From the NCBI GenBank assembly GCA_903834135.1, contig CAILHZ010000013.1, positions 1 through 64,000 of the forward strand: a DNA stretch of 64,000 nt, in the 5' to 3' direction. Source of the stretch: an uncultured Opitutia bacterium (GTDB lineage Bacteria; Verrucomicrobiota; Verrucomicrobiia; Opitutales; Opitutaceae). Positions 46,534-54,930 of the stretch are shown one piece after another; positions within the stretch are counted from its first letter, which is position 1, and the number at the start of each line of letters is the position of its first letter. The notes below the pieces were generated by a model. It saw nothing but the letters and a program-made list of their open reading frames with translations. It was not told the origin of the DNA and made no database searches. Position numbers and translations under genes: made by a program.

Positions 46534-47643
46534 ATGAAAATCGACTTACCCCTTACGCTTATTGCTTTAACAGCCTGCAGTCTTTTGCAGGGTCAGCCAG
46601 TTGTTCCAGAAAATGAAAAATCAATATGGGACACCGAATATAAATGGACTCAGGCCAGTCTTAAAGGTGATGCAAAACTAAGATCCGAGATCGAGCTTAA
46701 AGGATATAGCTTAACAGAGCTAAACGGTGACGTTAGAACACGTGAGGATGAAATCGAGGAACTCACATCAGGACGCATCGTTTACAAAAGCTTTAGTAGT
46801 CATGAACTCAGTTTAAAGAACTTCGAAAATACAGCTATAATTACAGGCAGAATTGCAGCACAGCTCGTTGTAGATGGAAAACCACTGGAAGGCATTTTTG
46901 CTTTCACAGATACACTCATTAAAACAAATGGTGTTTGGAAAAAAGCAGCGACTCACTTATCTCAGATTGGTACTTCTTCAAAACTAGCCCTTGAACCCGT
47001 ACCACGTGAAGCAAAGTGGGTAAGAAGACATGAAAGTTTTGTTAAGCTAGCCAATAAAGAAAATCCAGAAATTATGTTTTTAGGAGATTCTATAACTGAT
47101 CTTTGGCGTAATCCAGATCGTGGTGCAACTGTACTAAAAAAACACTGGCCCGATACTTCGATCATTAATTTAGGCATTAGCGGTGACCGAACACAGCACG
47201 TACTGTGGCGTTTAATTAATGGTGAAATTGGAAACCAACACCCTAAGGCTATTATGCTCATGATAGGCACTAACAATCTAGGCATTGAGCGTGATGGAAT
47301 CACACCGCGCAACACACCTGAGGAAACAGCAGAAGGCATTAAAGCTATCGTTGAATTACTGCGCAGTAAACTACCCCAGTCAAAAATATTACTCTTAGCT
47401 GTTTTCCCTAGGTCTCACTTACCAACTGATGAAATCAGACTTCAGGTAAATGAGGTAAATAAACAGATATCTAAATTAGCAGATGATAAATTTGTGACCT
47501 ACTTAGACATAGGCTCCCTGTTTTTAACACAAGACGCAGTCTTAGATAAATCCATGATGGCAGACTACCTTCATCCTACCACAGCAGGTTATGAAATCTG
47601 GGCTAAGGCAGTTGAAGGCAAACTAGCTGAGTTAATCAAATAA
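46534..47643 (+). CDS. exported SGNH hydrolase with N-terminal NTF2-like (DUF4440) domain
   Basis: About 369 residues from ATG 46534. Signal peptide (about 1-20, L-T-A-C-S-L-L-Q-G-Q, possible lipobox). Residues about 30-145 look like a DUF4440/NTF2-like domain (W-x-x-A-x-L-K-G-D, F-x-D-T-x-I-K-x-x-G-x-W-K). The rest is a GDSL esterase: block I F-L-G-D-S-I-T-D-L-W, block II G-I-S-G-D-R, block III G-T-N-N-L, and block V D-Y-L-H-P with the catalytic His. Likely an esterase or acetylhydrolase of the cell surface. The fusion is unusual. Confidence 0.8.
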   Translation: MKIDLPLTLIALTACSLLQGQPVVPENEKSIWDTEYKWTQASLKGDAKLRSEIELKGYSLTELNGDVRTREDEIEELTSGRIVYKSFSSHELSLKNFENTAIITGRIAAQLVVDGKPLEGIFAFTDTLIKTNGVWKKAATHLSQIGTSSKLALEPVPREAKWVRRHESFVKLANKENPEIMFLGDSITDLWRNPDRGATVLKKHWPDTSIINLGISGDRTQHVLWRLINGEIGNQHPKAIMLMIGTNNLGIERDGITPRNTPEETAEGIKAIVELLRSKLPQSKILLLAVFPRSHLPTDEIRLQVNEVNKQISKLADDKFVTYLDIGSLFLTQDAVLDKSMMADYLHPTTAGYEIWAKAVEGKLAELIK

Positions 47644-47652
47644 GCTCTAGCT

Positions 47653-48615
47653 TTAAGCGAGCGCTTTTCTGCAGTAGGCCACGCAGCGCGCGATTTCTGC
47701 CATGCGTGTTGAGCCTTCAGGAACTTTATATTCGAATTCGATAGCAGCCATAATTGGCCACTTATTATCCCGAATAAGGCGAAGCACTTCAGTTATTGGA
47801 GTATCACCTTTACCGTATTCAGTATTTGGACCGTCATGTAGTCTACGGTCCTTTACATGAATATGTGTAATCTTGTCATGATGTTTTTTCATGAACTCCA
47901 CAGGTGAGTAGTTATTGCCTGCAATAAAATGACCAATGTCTAGATTAGCACCGTTAAATTTAGCTAAATCAAAGCCAGCCTCCCACATCGATTCAGTCAC
48001 CGCAGTATGACCATGATAGCCAACTGTCATTTCGTGCTTATCGGCAAAGCTACCAATACGCTGTAGATCTTTAGCATTAATGTGAGCACTACCCTCTTTA
48101 CCCACAATCGACATTTCACAGGAAATAGCGTTTGCGCCTAAAGTCTTAGCTAAAGCAAAGAAGTAATTTAATTCTTCATCCGACATCTGGTAGATATTAT
48201 CTACTTTAAAAACAGAAATAGTAACACCTGCATCATTCCATTTTTTGCGGAATGCCAGAGCTTTGTCTATTGAGACACCCTTACGCCATTCGCGCATCTT
48301 TAGAGTATCCTCTTCTTTCATCTTTTTTTTGCCATACACTGGGCAGCCTAAAAATTGTTCTACAGGCTGGGCACGTAGTTCAACAAAGCCTAAGCCAAGC
48401 TCAAGTACATGGGCTAAAGTTTCATCTCCTGACATGAAATTATTTCCGAAACTGTAAGGTACATTAATTCCCAACTGAACACCATTGATTGTAGAATTAG
48501 GCTTTAAAGGTACTTCTTCTGAAGCGCCATATGCTTTAAGATAAGACAGTAGGCCAGCAGCAGGAACTGCCATGAGTGCTAATTTAGTAAAATCGCGACG
48601 AGTATAGTGTGCCAT
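47653..48615 (-). CDS. Tat-exported TIM-barrel sugar phosphate isomerase/epimerase
   Basis: 320 residues. Twin-arginine signal Y-T-R-R-D-F-T-K-L-A-L-M-A-V-P-A-A-G at residues 4-21. Then an AP-endonuclease-2/xylose-isomerase-like barrel: V-E-L-R, E-M-S-I, Y-H-G-H, D-I-G-H, H-V-K-D and A-I-E-F motifs carry the metal ligands. Probably acts on a sugar in the periplasm. Convergent with the SGNH gene, 9 bases apart. Confidence 0.84.
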   Translation of the reverse strand: MAHYTRRDFTKLALMAVPAAGLLSYLKAYGASEEVPLKPNSTINGVQLGINVPYSFGNNFMSGDETLAHVLELGLGFVELRAQPVEQFLGCPVYGKKKMKEEDTLKMREWRKGVSIDKALAFRKKWNDAGVTISVFKVDNIYQMSDEELNYFFALAKTLGANAISCEMSIVGKEGSAHINAKDLQRIGSFADKHEMTVGYHGHTAVTESMWEAGFDLAKFNGANLDIGHFIAGNNYSPVEFMKKHHDKITHIHVKDRRLHDGPNTEYGKGDTPITEVLRLIRDNKWPIMAAIEFEYKVPEGSTRMAEIARCVAYCRKALA

Positions 48616-48793
48616 AATATTTAAGCGTTAAGAAGTCTGAGACTAAGCGGGGTAAAAGTAAGTCAATCTAAAGTCCTCCACTGTTAGAATTGGAGCAAGC
48701 GAAAATATGTCGCCTAGTTACAACAAATCATCAAAATAATACCACCCCCCTGAATAGCCAACCTGGTTATTTATACTTCTGGTCGCTCTACTT

Positions 48794-50110
48794 ATGTACT
48801 CTGCAAAGCCAAATAAGTCTCAACTGTTATTTATCTACATTTGGACAGGCGCATTTTCGCTTTGGACTGGATCGTTAATTGCATCAATTAGCCCTTGGCT
48901 TCACTGGAGCCATCATCCAATAGAAGCAGCACTAATCCAGGGTGTCATCGCAGTCATTTTGGCACTACTGCTGAGTGCCCTGTTTATATACATACTTAAG
49001 TCAGGCTTATCTACTGAAGTAGAAAGTCAAAATATACACTATATCCCTAGGCTTGATCATTTAAGATTTTTAGCAGCCTCTCTCGTGGTACTTTATCATT
49101 ACTTTCATACTATTGTAGTCCCTGGAAGGATTGTGACAGGTCTATTTAGTGAAATCGCAAGCGAAGGCTCAAGTGGAGTAGATCTGTTCTTCGTACTCAG
49201 CGGGTTCATCTTTGGTACCATAGCTTATCAAAAACGAATCCATTATGGTAATTTCATCATTTCACGCCTTTTTAGAATTTATCCTTTATACCTCTTTGCA
49301 GTCACAATTGCCGTAAGTGTTCACTACAATCTTTTTAGCACACTGGATTGCCTACTTCTTTTCTTTCCCTTTTTCCAAGTTAATCATATCGCAGGTACAC
49401 TCAATGATTTCGGTCAACTTTGGAGCATAGGTTTAGAATTTCAATTCTATCTGATATTTCCCTTCTTGGCTGAATTTGTCTTACGTTTTGGATATCGTTA
49501 TCTCATTGCACTCACGCTAGCCATTATTGCCTTACGTTATTTCTATTTCACTCAAACAGGCACTGTACGAGATTTTGTTTATTGGTCACTCCTGGGTCGA
49601 ATTGATGAATTTGCAGTGGGTATACTAGCAACCGCTATATCCATCAGAAACCCTTCCTTCTTTAAGAACCCACTACATTTACTGTGTTCACTGGTATGCG
49701 CTGTACTAAGCTTTCACTGGCTACAGGCTTGGGGTGGCTATTACAACGGCGTTAATTCTGCCCTATGGGTCATTTGGCCAACGTTTGAGGGTTTAGTATG
49801 GGCTTACTTAATAGTAAGCTACCTAAGAGCTAGAATCACTATCCCTGATTTTTTGAATAATAGCCTAGCTAAGCTTGGTCACTTAAGTTTCTCAATTTAT
49901 GTGATGCACGGCTACGCAGTTTTTATTACACTTAAGTACTTTGGCGTCTATCACTTCACTGCCTCGCGTGAAGGCGATGCAATTATAGCTGGCTTACTCA
50001 TATGCCTACCTCTCTCAGTCTGTATAGCACTGCCGACTTTTCACTTTATTGAGAAACCGTTCTTTGTATTTAAGAAAAAATATACAGAGAATTCACTACG
50101 CGGTCGGTAA
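48794..50110 (+). CDS. acyltransferase 3 family membrane protein (OafA-like)
   Basis: 438 residues, about ten helices. Family motif R-L-D-H-L-R-F-L-A-A-S-L-V-V-L-Y-H near 78, then G-V-D-L-F-F-V-L-S-G-F-I and C-terminal S-F-S-I-Y-V-M-H. Transfers acyl (often acetyl) groups to surface or exported glycans. Two extra N-terminal helices (about 8-75) precede the usual domain. Ends at a bidirectional terminator. Confidence 0.87.
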   Translation: MYSAKPNKSQLLFIYIWTGAFSLWTGSLIASISPWLHWSHHPIEAALIQGVIAVILALLLSALFIYILKSGLSTEVESQNIHYIPRLDHLRFLAASLVVLYHYFHTIVVPGRIVTGLFSEIASEGSSGVDLFFVLSGFIFGTIAYQKRIHYGNFIISRLFRIYPLYLFAVTIAVSVHYNLFSTLDCLLLFFPFFQVNHIAGTLNDFGQLWSIGLEFQFYLIFPFLAEFVLRFGYRYLIALTLAIIALRYFYFTQTGTVRDFVYWSLLGRIDEFAVGILATAISIRNPSFFKNPLHLLCSLVCAVLSFHWLQAWGGYYNGVNSALWVIWPTFEGLVWAYLIVSYLRARITIPDFLNNSLAKLGHLSFSIYVMHGYAVFITLKYFGVYHFTASREGDAIIAGLLICLPLSVCIALPTFHFIEKPFFVFKKKYTENSLRGR

Positions 50111-50124
50111 TTGTAATAGCTAAT

Positions 50125-50160
50125 AAAAAAGCCGAACGATTTAAGATCATTCGGCTTTTT
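50125..50160. terminator. bidirectional intrinsic terminator
   Basis: AAAAAGCCGAACGAT and ATCATTCGGCTTTTT form a long stem with one mismatch, with A/T tracts on both sides. It serves the acyltransferase from the plus side and the sulfatase from the minus side. Confidence 0.86.
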
Positions 50161-50176
50161 GTTGTGTTAATTTAAA

Positions 50177-51721
50177 TTAGTTCTGAGGCAATGCAGCACG
50201 CCATCCCGCTTTCCACTCGGTCATGAGTGAGGCGACGAGCTCTTTATTTTCAGATAGATTAGCAATATTCACATTTTCCTGAGGATCAGTTTCATGGTCA
50301 TACAGTTCGATTGCATCAACCTTAGAATGATCCTTACGTCCTACCCATACCGTGAAGCGGTAACGCTGAGTGCGCATCGAATACCCCATCAAGGCACCTG
50401 CACCTGTTTTACCTGTTGCCCGTGGGTATTGGCTGAAAGCGGCTTTCTTCCAAGATAAATTAGGATTATCTAAGAGTGGCTTAAAGCTATAGCCTTCAAC
50501 CGTAGATGGCACAGACAACCCTGCTACGTCGGAAAGTGTTGGATATATATCAACAAATTCAACAAGCGCTGCAGAATGCTCCCCTTTAGCTTTCATGTTT
50601 GGTGTAGAAATAATCAAAGGAACATTAGTGTCGTTTTCTACATTAGTATGTTTACCCCAGCCACTATGCTCACCTAACTTCCAACCATGATCACCCCAAA
50701 GAATAACGATTGTATTATCGCGTAGTCCAAGACGATCAAGCTCTGCCATAACACGGCCTACCTGAGCATCTGTATAGCTAACCCCAGCGAAGTAAGCATG
50801 CTTGAGTTGACGAGCAAGCGCATCTGAAAAAGGTCCTGTAGCAGGAATTCCATGATAATGACGGATCTCACCATCATTTGGATTTACTGCATAAATGGGT
50901 GAATCTTTAGCGAGAAATGGATTAGGTGCTAATGCGATTTTCGATTCATCATACATGTCCCAATACTTTTGCGGAGCGACCCATGGCAAATGTGGTTTGA
51001 TAAAACCAACAGCTAAGAAGAATGGCTCTTTGCGATTTTTTAATTTAGCTAAACTTTCGATCGCCAGGTCAGCTACTTTACCATCCTGATAAGTATTATC
51101 AGGTACATCTGCGTGCTCGAATGCTGGCCCACGTGTTCCGGGACCATCTTCGTCGCTAGCGAGTGATGCTTTTTTCTTCTTTTTTGGTTTTTCCTTAGCC
51201 AGCGCCTGGTTAACGGTGTCATCTGGTTCCCCTTCAACTTTTAAAGGACTTACTGAAAGACTTTCTTTTAGTACATAAATAGGCGCTTTAGGTGTTACCC
51301 ATGGTATACTCCAAGAGGCTGGATCATTGTAACCCACGTGAAATATTTTGCCCATACCTTGAACAAAATAACCATTATTCATGAAGTTTTGTTGCAGCGT
51401 TACTACATTAGGTAGTGCGGTACGAAAATGAGTAAACAAATCCCAAACCTGAGTTGTATCGGGACGAGTGCCGGTTAAGAGACTAGACCTAGTAGGTGAG
51501 CATACCGCTTGTTGACAGTATGCATGATCAAATACCATGCCCTGTTTGGCTATGGCATCTATATTAGGCGTCTTCATGTAGTCTTTACCGTAACATCCCA
51601 ATTCAGGCCGCAAATCATCAACGGCGATGAAAAGAACATTAGGACGTGCTGCTGGTGTTGAACTACTTTGTGCAAATAAAGTAGGCGCAATTAATGCGAG
51701 TAATAACAAGGTACGTTTCAT
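50177..51721 (-). CDS. exported sulfatase (iduronate-2-sulfatase-like)
   Basis: About 514 residues from ATG 51721; signal peptide L-L-L-L-A-L-I-A-P-T-L-F-A. Active site C-S-P-T-R-S-S-L-L-T-G: the Cys would become formylglycine. Metal ligands in F-I-A-V-D-D-L-R-P-E and W-G-D-H-G-W-K-L-G-E-H. Sulfated-glycan degradation in the periplasm. A lysine-rich insertion (K-P-K-K-K-K-K, about residue 181) sits in a surface loop. No anaerobic maturase (anSME) is in the window. Confidence 0.88.
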   Translation of the reverse strand: MKRTLLLLALIAPTLFAQSSSTPAARPNVLFIAVDDLRPELGCYGKDYMKTPNIDAIAKQGMVFDHAYCQQAVCSPTRSSLLTGTRPDTTQVWDLFTHFRTALPNVVTLQQNFMNNGYFVQGMGKIFHVGYNDPASWSIPWVTPKAPIYVLKESLSVSPLKVEGEPDDTVNQALAKEKPKKKKKASLASDEDGPGTRGPAFEHADVPDNTYQDGKVADLAIESLAKLKNRKEPFFLAVGFIKPHLPWVAPQKYWDMYDESKIALAPNPFLAKDSPIYAVNPNDGEIRHYHGIPATGPFSDALARQLKHAYFAGVSYTDAQVGRVMAELDRLGLRDNTIVILWGDHGWKLGEHSGWGKHTNVENDTNVPLIISTPNMKAKGEHSAALVEFVDIYPTLSDVAGLSVPSTVEGYSFKPLLDNPNLSWKKAAFSQYPRATGKTGAGALMGYSMRTQRYRFTVWVGRKDHSKVDAIELYDHETDPQENVNIANLSENKELVASLMTEWKAGWRAALPQN

Positions 51722-51834
51722 GGTAATAAAATGGGGCAATTCTAATCTCTGTGTACTATCTCTTAATGACCTATTTAACGAAAGGCCTAAATCTACGTAT
51801 TTTGTACGATAGACAAAACGATCCGTATGGCCAC

Positions 51835-51866
51835 AAAAAAACCCAGAGCCATTAAGCTCTGGGTTT
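51835..51866 (-). terminator. intrinsic terminator ending the ACIII operon
   Basis: On the minus strand AAACCCAGAGC, loop TTAATG, and GCTCTGGGTTT form an 11-bp stem followed by a T run to 51835. It lies 16 bases after the stop of the last cytochrome gene and before the sulfatase gene, so it defines the operon end. Confidence 0.87.
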
Positions 51867-51882
51867 GATTCAAAAAATTATA

Positions 51883-52548
51883 TTACTTGATCTGTAAAAG
51901 CTCTGTTGAAGACCATTCTTTACGGTCACCAGCTTGAGAACGAATACGAGCAACCGCGTCAGCTGTAATTACTGCTCCTTTATTGCCCCACTCCTGTCTT
52001 ATGTAGGTCAATACATTAGCTATTTTTTCATCAGTCCAGTTGTAACCAGCTGTTCCAAAAGCAGGCATCGCTGCAGCTCCGGCATATGAAGTACCGCTAA
52101 CAGTCACTTGTCCTTTTAGTCCGTGTAAAAGAATACGAACGACACGTTCTTCTGATCCTGTTACCCATTCTGAGCCAGCTAAAGGAGGATATACTCCTGC
52201 AATACCCTGACCATTAGGTTGGTGGCAGCTATAGCAAGCACCAGGAGAATTGAACAGTTTCTTTCCAGCTGCTACTGGATCTGCTTTAACAACAACTTCA
52301 GCTCCTGTGTGAGGTAATGCTGTTTCGTTGTAAATGGAAGCGCTGTAGTGACCAGAATAGCGATTAACGTACGTTGCTGCAAAAAGCACGAAAGTACTTA
52401 ATAAAAACAACATCAATAAAGGGCGCAGGTTATAATTACCGGCATCATCCTTTTGAGGCCCAAGGGCTTTTTCGTGAGAATCAAGAACTTGTGCATCATC
52501 ATTTGCTGCACGTTCAAAGCGTGAATCGTTATGTGAGGAGTTACTCAT
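51883..52548 (-). CDS. CcoP-like membrane-anchored monoheme cytochrome c
   Basis: 221 residues. Polar N terminus, one transmembrane helix (about 43-62, L-L-M-L-F-L-L-S-T-F-V-L-F), then a periplasmic cytochrome c domain with one C-Y-S-C-H and an axial-ligand loop A-A-M-P-A-F. cbb3 CcoP usually has two hemes; this has one. Periplasmic electron carrier tied to the membrane. Last gene before the terminator, its start overlapping the CcoO-like gene by ATGA. Confidence 0.85.
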   Translation of the reverse strand: MSNSSHNDSRFERAANDDAQVLDSHEKALGPQKDDAGNYNLRPLLMLFLLSTFVLFAATYVNRYSGHYSASIYNETALPHTGAEVVVKADPVAAGKKLFNSPGACYSCHQPNGQGIAGVYPPLAGSEWVTGSEERVVRILLHGLKGQVTVSGTSYAGAAAMPAFGTAGYNWTDEKIANVLTYIRQEWGNKGAVITADAVARIRSQAGDRKEWSSTELLQIK

Positions 52549-53183
52549 TTTTCGCCCTCCCCTTTAGCACCAGCCACAGGATGGGCTTCAGGATAATCAT
52601 ACGTTGTGTTTAAGCTAAGCAGATAAGCTACAAGTTCTTTAGCACGCGTAGTTGGAATAATTTCAAAACCAGATTGTGGTTTTTGCTTTCCAGTTAACTT
52701 GAGTGCTTCGCTTGAAGCCTCGCCTTGAATCTTATGTGTTTCAAAAAGGAATTGGTAGGAAGGCATAGCGCCTTGACCTTGATAGAGCATGTGAAGCAAA
52801 TCGTCTTGATCAGGAGCGCTTGGCTTACGGCCAGCCAAATTAGTTAAATCTTGGCCAATACGTGATTCACCTAATTGGACTGATGTCTGGTAAATATAAT
52901 CGCGTGCTACACTTTGACGCTCACCCCAACCACGATCTTGGTCAGAGCCAAATCCAGGACGGCGTACCTGCTGGGTATGGCAAGAAGCACAGCCTAAATC
53001 TTTATAAACTAAAGCACCTTGTGCCGCTAGTCCTGAAGGACGAGCAGGATAGGATGTGCTATCAGTGTCATCATAGTAACCCGCAAGGGAACCAATCTGA
53101 GCATTGGAAGAGACTACAATGCCAACCCAGGCTAAGCCGAGTGCAGCAAATAATCCTAAAAAGAATAAAGAACCGTTCTTCAT
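52545..53183 (-). CDS. CcoO-like monoheme cytochrome c
   Basis: 212 residues. N-terminal helix (about 5-26), then the cbb3-CcoO pattern L-G-C-A-S-C-H-T-Q-Q-V-R-R-P-G near 67-81 (CcoO usually has G-C-Y-N-C-H-S-Q-M-I-R), Y-I-Y-Q, and the distal methionine in M-P-S-Y. Heme ligands are intact. In oxidases CcoO passes electrons to CcoN; here the CcoN partner lacks its metals (see next gene). Overlaps both neighbours by 4 bases. Confidence 0.86.
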   Translation of the reverse strand: MKNGSLFFLGLFAALGLAWVGIVVSSNAQIGSLAGYYDDTDSTSYPARPSGLAAQGALVYKDLGCASCHTQQVRRPGFGSDQDRGWGERQSVARDYIYQTSVQLGESRIGQDLTNLAGRKPSAPDQDDLLHMLYQGQGAMPSYQFLFETHKIQGEASSEALKLTGKQKPQSGFEIIPTTRAKELVAYLLSLNTTYDYPEAHPVAGAKGEGEK

Positions 53184-54589
53184 GAGGCTAAGGCTCCTTC
53201 CTTCGAACTGTCTGATTTACAGCAGCAGGTAATAACTGTTTTGAGAAAGTTTACTGCTAAAAGAAGACTACTAGTGAGAATAATAAATTGTCCTGCAGAA
53301 GCGACCAAGAGGTACGGCCTCATTTGAACAGCAATATCTGAGAAATTAACTTTAGCATCAGCGAGTGCATTGCCCTGAACAAGTCCTGCAGCTGCAAGAC
53401 TAAGTACAGTTACAAGAATTCCCACAGCAGACAAAATCAGTTGGCCTTTGATTAAAGCACCAGAGGACCATGCCGCACCTTTAAGGCGAGGTAGTGCAAA
53501 ATAAAGAGCACCAAAGAACATCATGGAAGCACCACCATAAAGGGCTAATAATTTCTGAGCATCCTCATAAACAGTAAATTGTGTTATAGCTGCGTAAGCA
53601 CGCATTGATGTAAGAGCATCCACAAAACCACCAGCAACGTAGCAGATCAGGCCGATTGCAACGAAACCTAAACTCAGTGAGCCACCCTTTAGCGCCATAC
53701 GTAAGTTTAGAAAAACAACGATATAGTGAAATACAAGTGTTACGGTCATGACAATCGCAACCGAGGAAATCCAGGCAGGTATTGGTCCTCCAATTAAGTG
53801 ACGGGCACCGGTCCAACCACCCACAACAAGTAAAGTCCAAAAGCCTAGTGCTGCGCTATCATACGCAGGAATAACTTTGCCGCTCATGCGGGGCACAACG
53901 TAATATGCTGCTGTAAGTGCTAGAGGAGCAATCCATAATGTCCATAGGCCTTGAGCGTACCAACCGCCAACAACGGCTTGTAGAACACCTCTCACGGGAG
54001 AGCATTCTAGCATCACGTAAGCTATAGATAATAACCAAGGGAAAAGAAACAGTGCAGCAATAGCATACCACTGAGAAGCGAACATCATTTCACGGCGACG
54101 TCCCGTCCAGGATAAAAGTCCAGCTACAGCAATTCCTCCATATGAACAGAACAATAAAGGCTGAACGTAACTAGGCAGCTGATACATCGAGATTGAGGTT
54201 AAATCCCCTAGAGCAAGACCGCCTAGAGCAACAGTTACTGCAAGATTCCAGAATAAGGCTCCTACAAATACCCAATTAGCACCACGTAACTTTTCTCCAG
54301 ATAAACGAGCAAGAATCCATAACGCTAAGCCTAAACCTACATTACCAATCCAACCATAAATAAAGGAAGTTTCTGCCATAGCACGTACGCGGCCATATGA
54401 TAAGACCGGGCACTCTGCTAGGAAACTAGGTGTATGCAGTTGAATCGAAGTAATAAGGGCAAATACCCCACTCACAACGAGCCACAGGACCGAAGATCCT
54501 AAAAGATAAAGCAAAGGATAACGCCCTGTAGATTCAGCCGGAGTTTGATCGGCAGAATCAGCGCTTGGTGATGTCGATGCGTGGGTCAT
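53180..54589 (-). CDS. CcoN-like oxidase subunit I homologue lacking heme and CuB ligands
   Basis: 469 residues with about 12 helices. Family resemblance is clear along its length: S-Y-G-R-V-R (cf. F-G-R-L-R-P), W-Y-A-x-A-A-L, G-G-W-Y-A-Q-G (cf. W-W-Y-G-H-N), G-W-T-G-A-R-H-L (cf. G-P-H-H-L), F-F-G-A-L-Y-F-A-L-P-R-L (cf. F-G-A-L-Y-Y-L-I-P-R). But the ligands are gone: the helix-2 His is Ala72, the first CuB His is Gln213, the HH pair is Arg263-His264, and the helix-10 His pair is replaced in T-V-Y-E-D-A-Q-K. The whole protein has only His3, 52, 264 and 288. It cannot bind heme b, heme b3 and CuB as an oxidase does. I infer a structural or docking role. Frame is intact and it is co-transcribed with working cytochromes, so not an obvious pseudogene. 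Confidence 0.85.
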   Translation of the reverse strand: MTHASTSPSADSADQTPAESTGRYPLLYLLGSSVLWLVVSGVFALITSIQLHTPSFLAECPVLSYGRVRAMAETSFIYGWIGNVGLGLALWILARLSGEKLRGANWVFVGALFWNLAVTVALGGLALGDLTSISMYQLPSYVQPLLFCSYGGIAVAGLLSWTGRRREMMFASQWYAIAALFLFPWLLSIAYVMLECSPVRGVLQAVVGGWYAQGLWTLWIAPLALTAAYYVVPRMSGKVIPAYDSAALGFWTLLVVGGWTGARHLIGGPIPAWISSVAIVMTVTLVFHYIVVFLNLRMALKGGSLSLGFVAIGLICYVAGGFVDALTSMRAYAAITQFTVYEDAQKLLALYGGASMMFFGALYFALPRLKGAAWSSGALIKGQLILSAVGILVTVLSLAAAGLVQGNALADAKVNFSDIAVQMRPYLLVASAGQFIILTSSLLLAVNFLKTVITCCCKSDSSKEGALAS

Positions 54590-54930
54590 TTCGAAGAATT
54601 TGAAGCGTTCGTTTCGTTTACGTAGAGTTCCATCGCGCGCTCGATTGGAAGTTGTACTGCACCCTTTGATTTATCAATCCATGCGTAACTCGTGGCCTGT
54701 GTGGATTGCTTATCCTTGAGTTCAAGTAAGTAAGCACGACGCGTTTCATGAGTTGCCTTCCATGCAAGATCTGCAGGCAGTTTCTCAGGAGCTACATTTT
54801 GCGGAGCAGCAGGCACATGGGAAATATACATCCAACGTGTCAGGATAAAAAACACACTGAGTCCGAGTGTGACAGCAATAAGTGCTGACCATGATACTGG
54901 GCGTGAAGGACGTGTAGATGAATCACTCAT
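54586..54930 (-). CDS. small single-helix protein of the ACIII operon
   Basis: 114 residues. One transmembrane helix (about 15-33, A-L-I-A-V-T-L-G-L-S-V-F-F-I-L-T), then a soluble segment with the motif Y-A-W-I-D-K-S-K-G-A-V-Q-L-P-I-E-x-A-M-E-L-Y near residues 82-103. Similar Y-x-W-x-D-x-x-x-G-x-x-x-x-P-I-x-x-A-M stretches occur in small proteins near bacterial respiratory genes, as I recall. It could be the ActG-like accessory subunit. Overlaps actF by 8 bases and the CcoN-like gene by 4 bases. Confidence 0.7.
   Translation of the reverse strand: MSDSSTRPSRPVSWSALIAVTLGLSVFFILTRWMYISHVPAAPQNVAPEKLPADLAWKATHETRRAYLLELKDKQSTQATSYAWIDKSKGAVQLPIERAMELYVNETNASNSSK

Noticed and set aside
48690..48878. 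A 62-codon frame overlapping the start of the acyltransferase
   Set aside because: Out of frame with the acyltransferase, no recognisable features, and the ATG at 48794 gives the expected protein.
53180..54589. Calling the CcoN-like gene a pseudogene
   Set aside because: The frame is complete, the membrane layout is kept and it is translationally coupled to its neighbours; loss of metal sites suggests a changed role, not decay.
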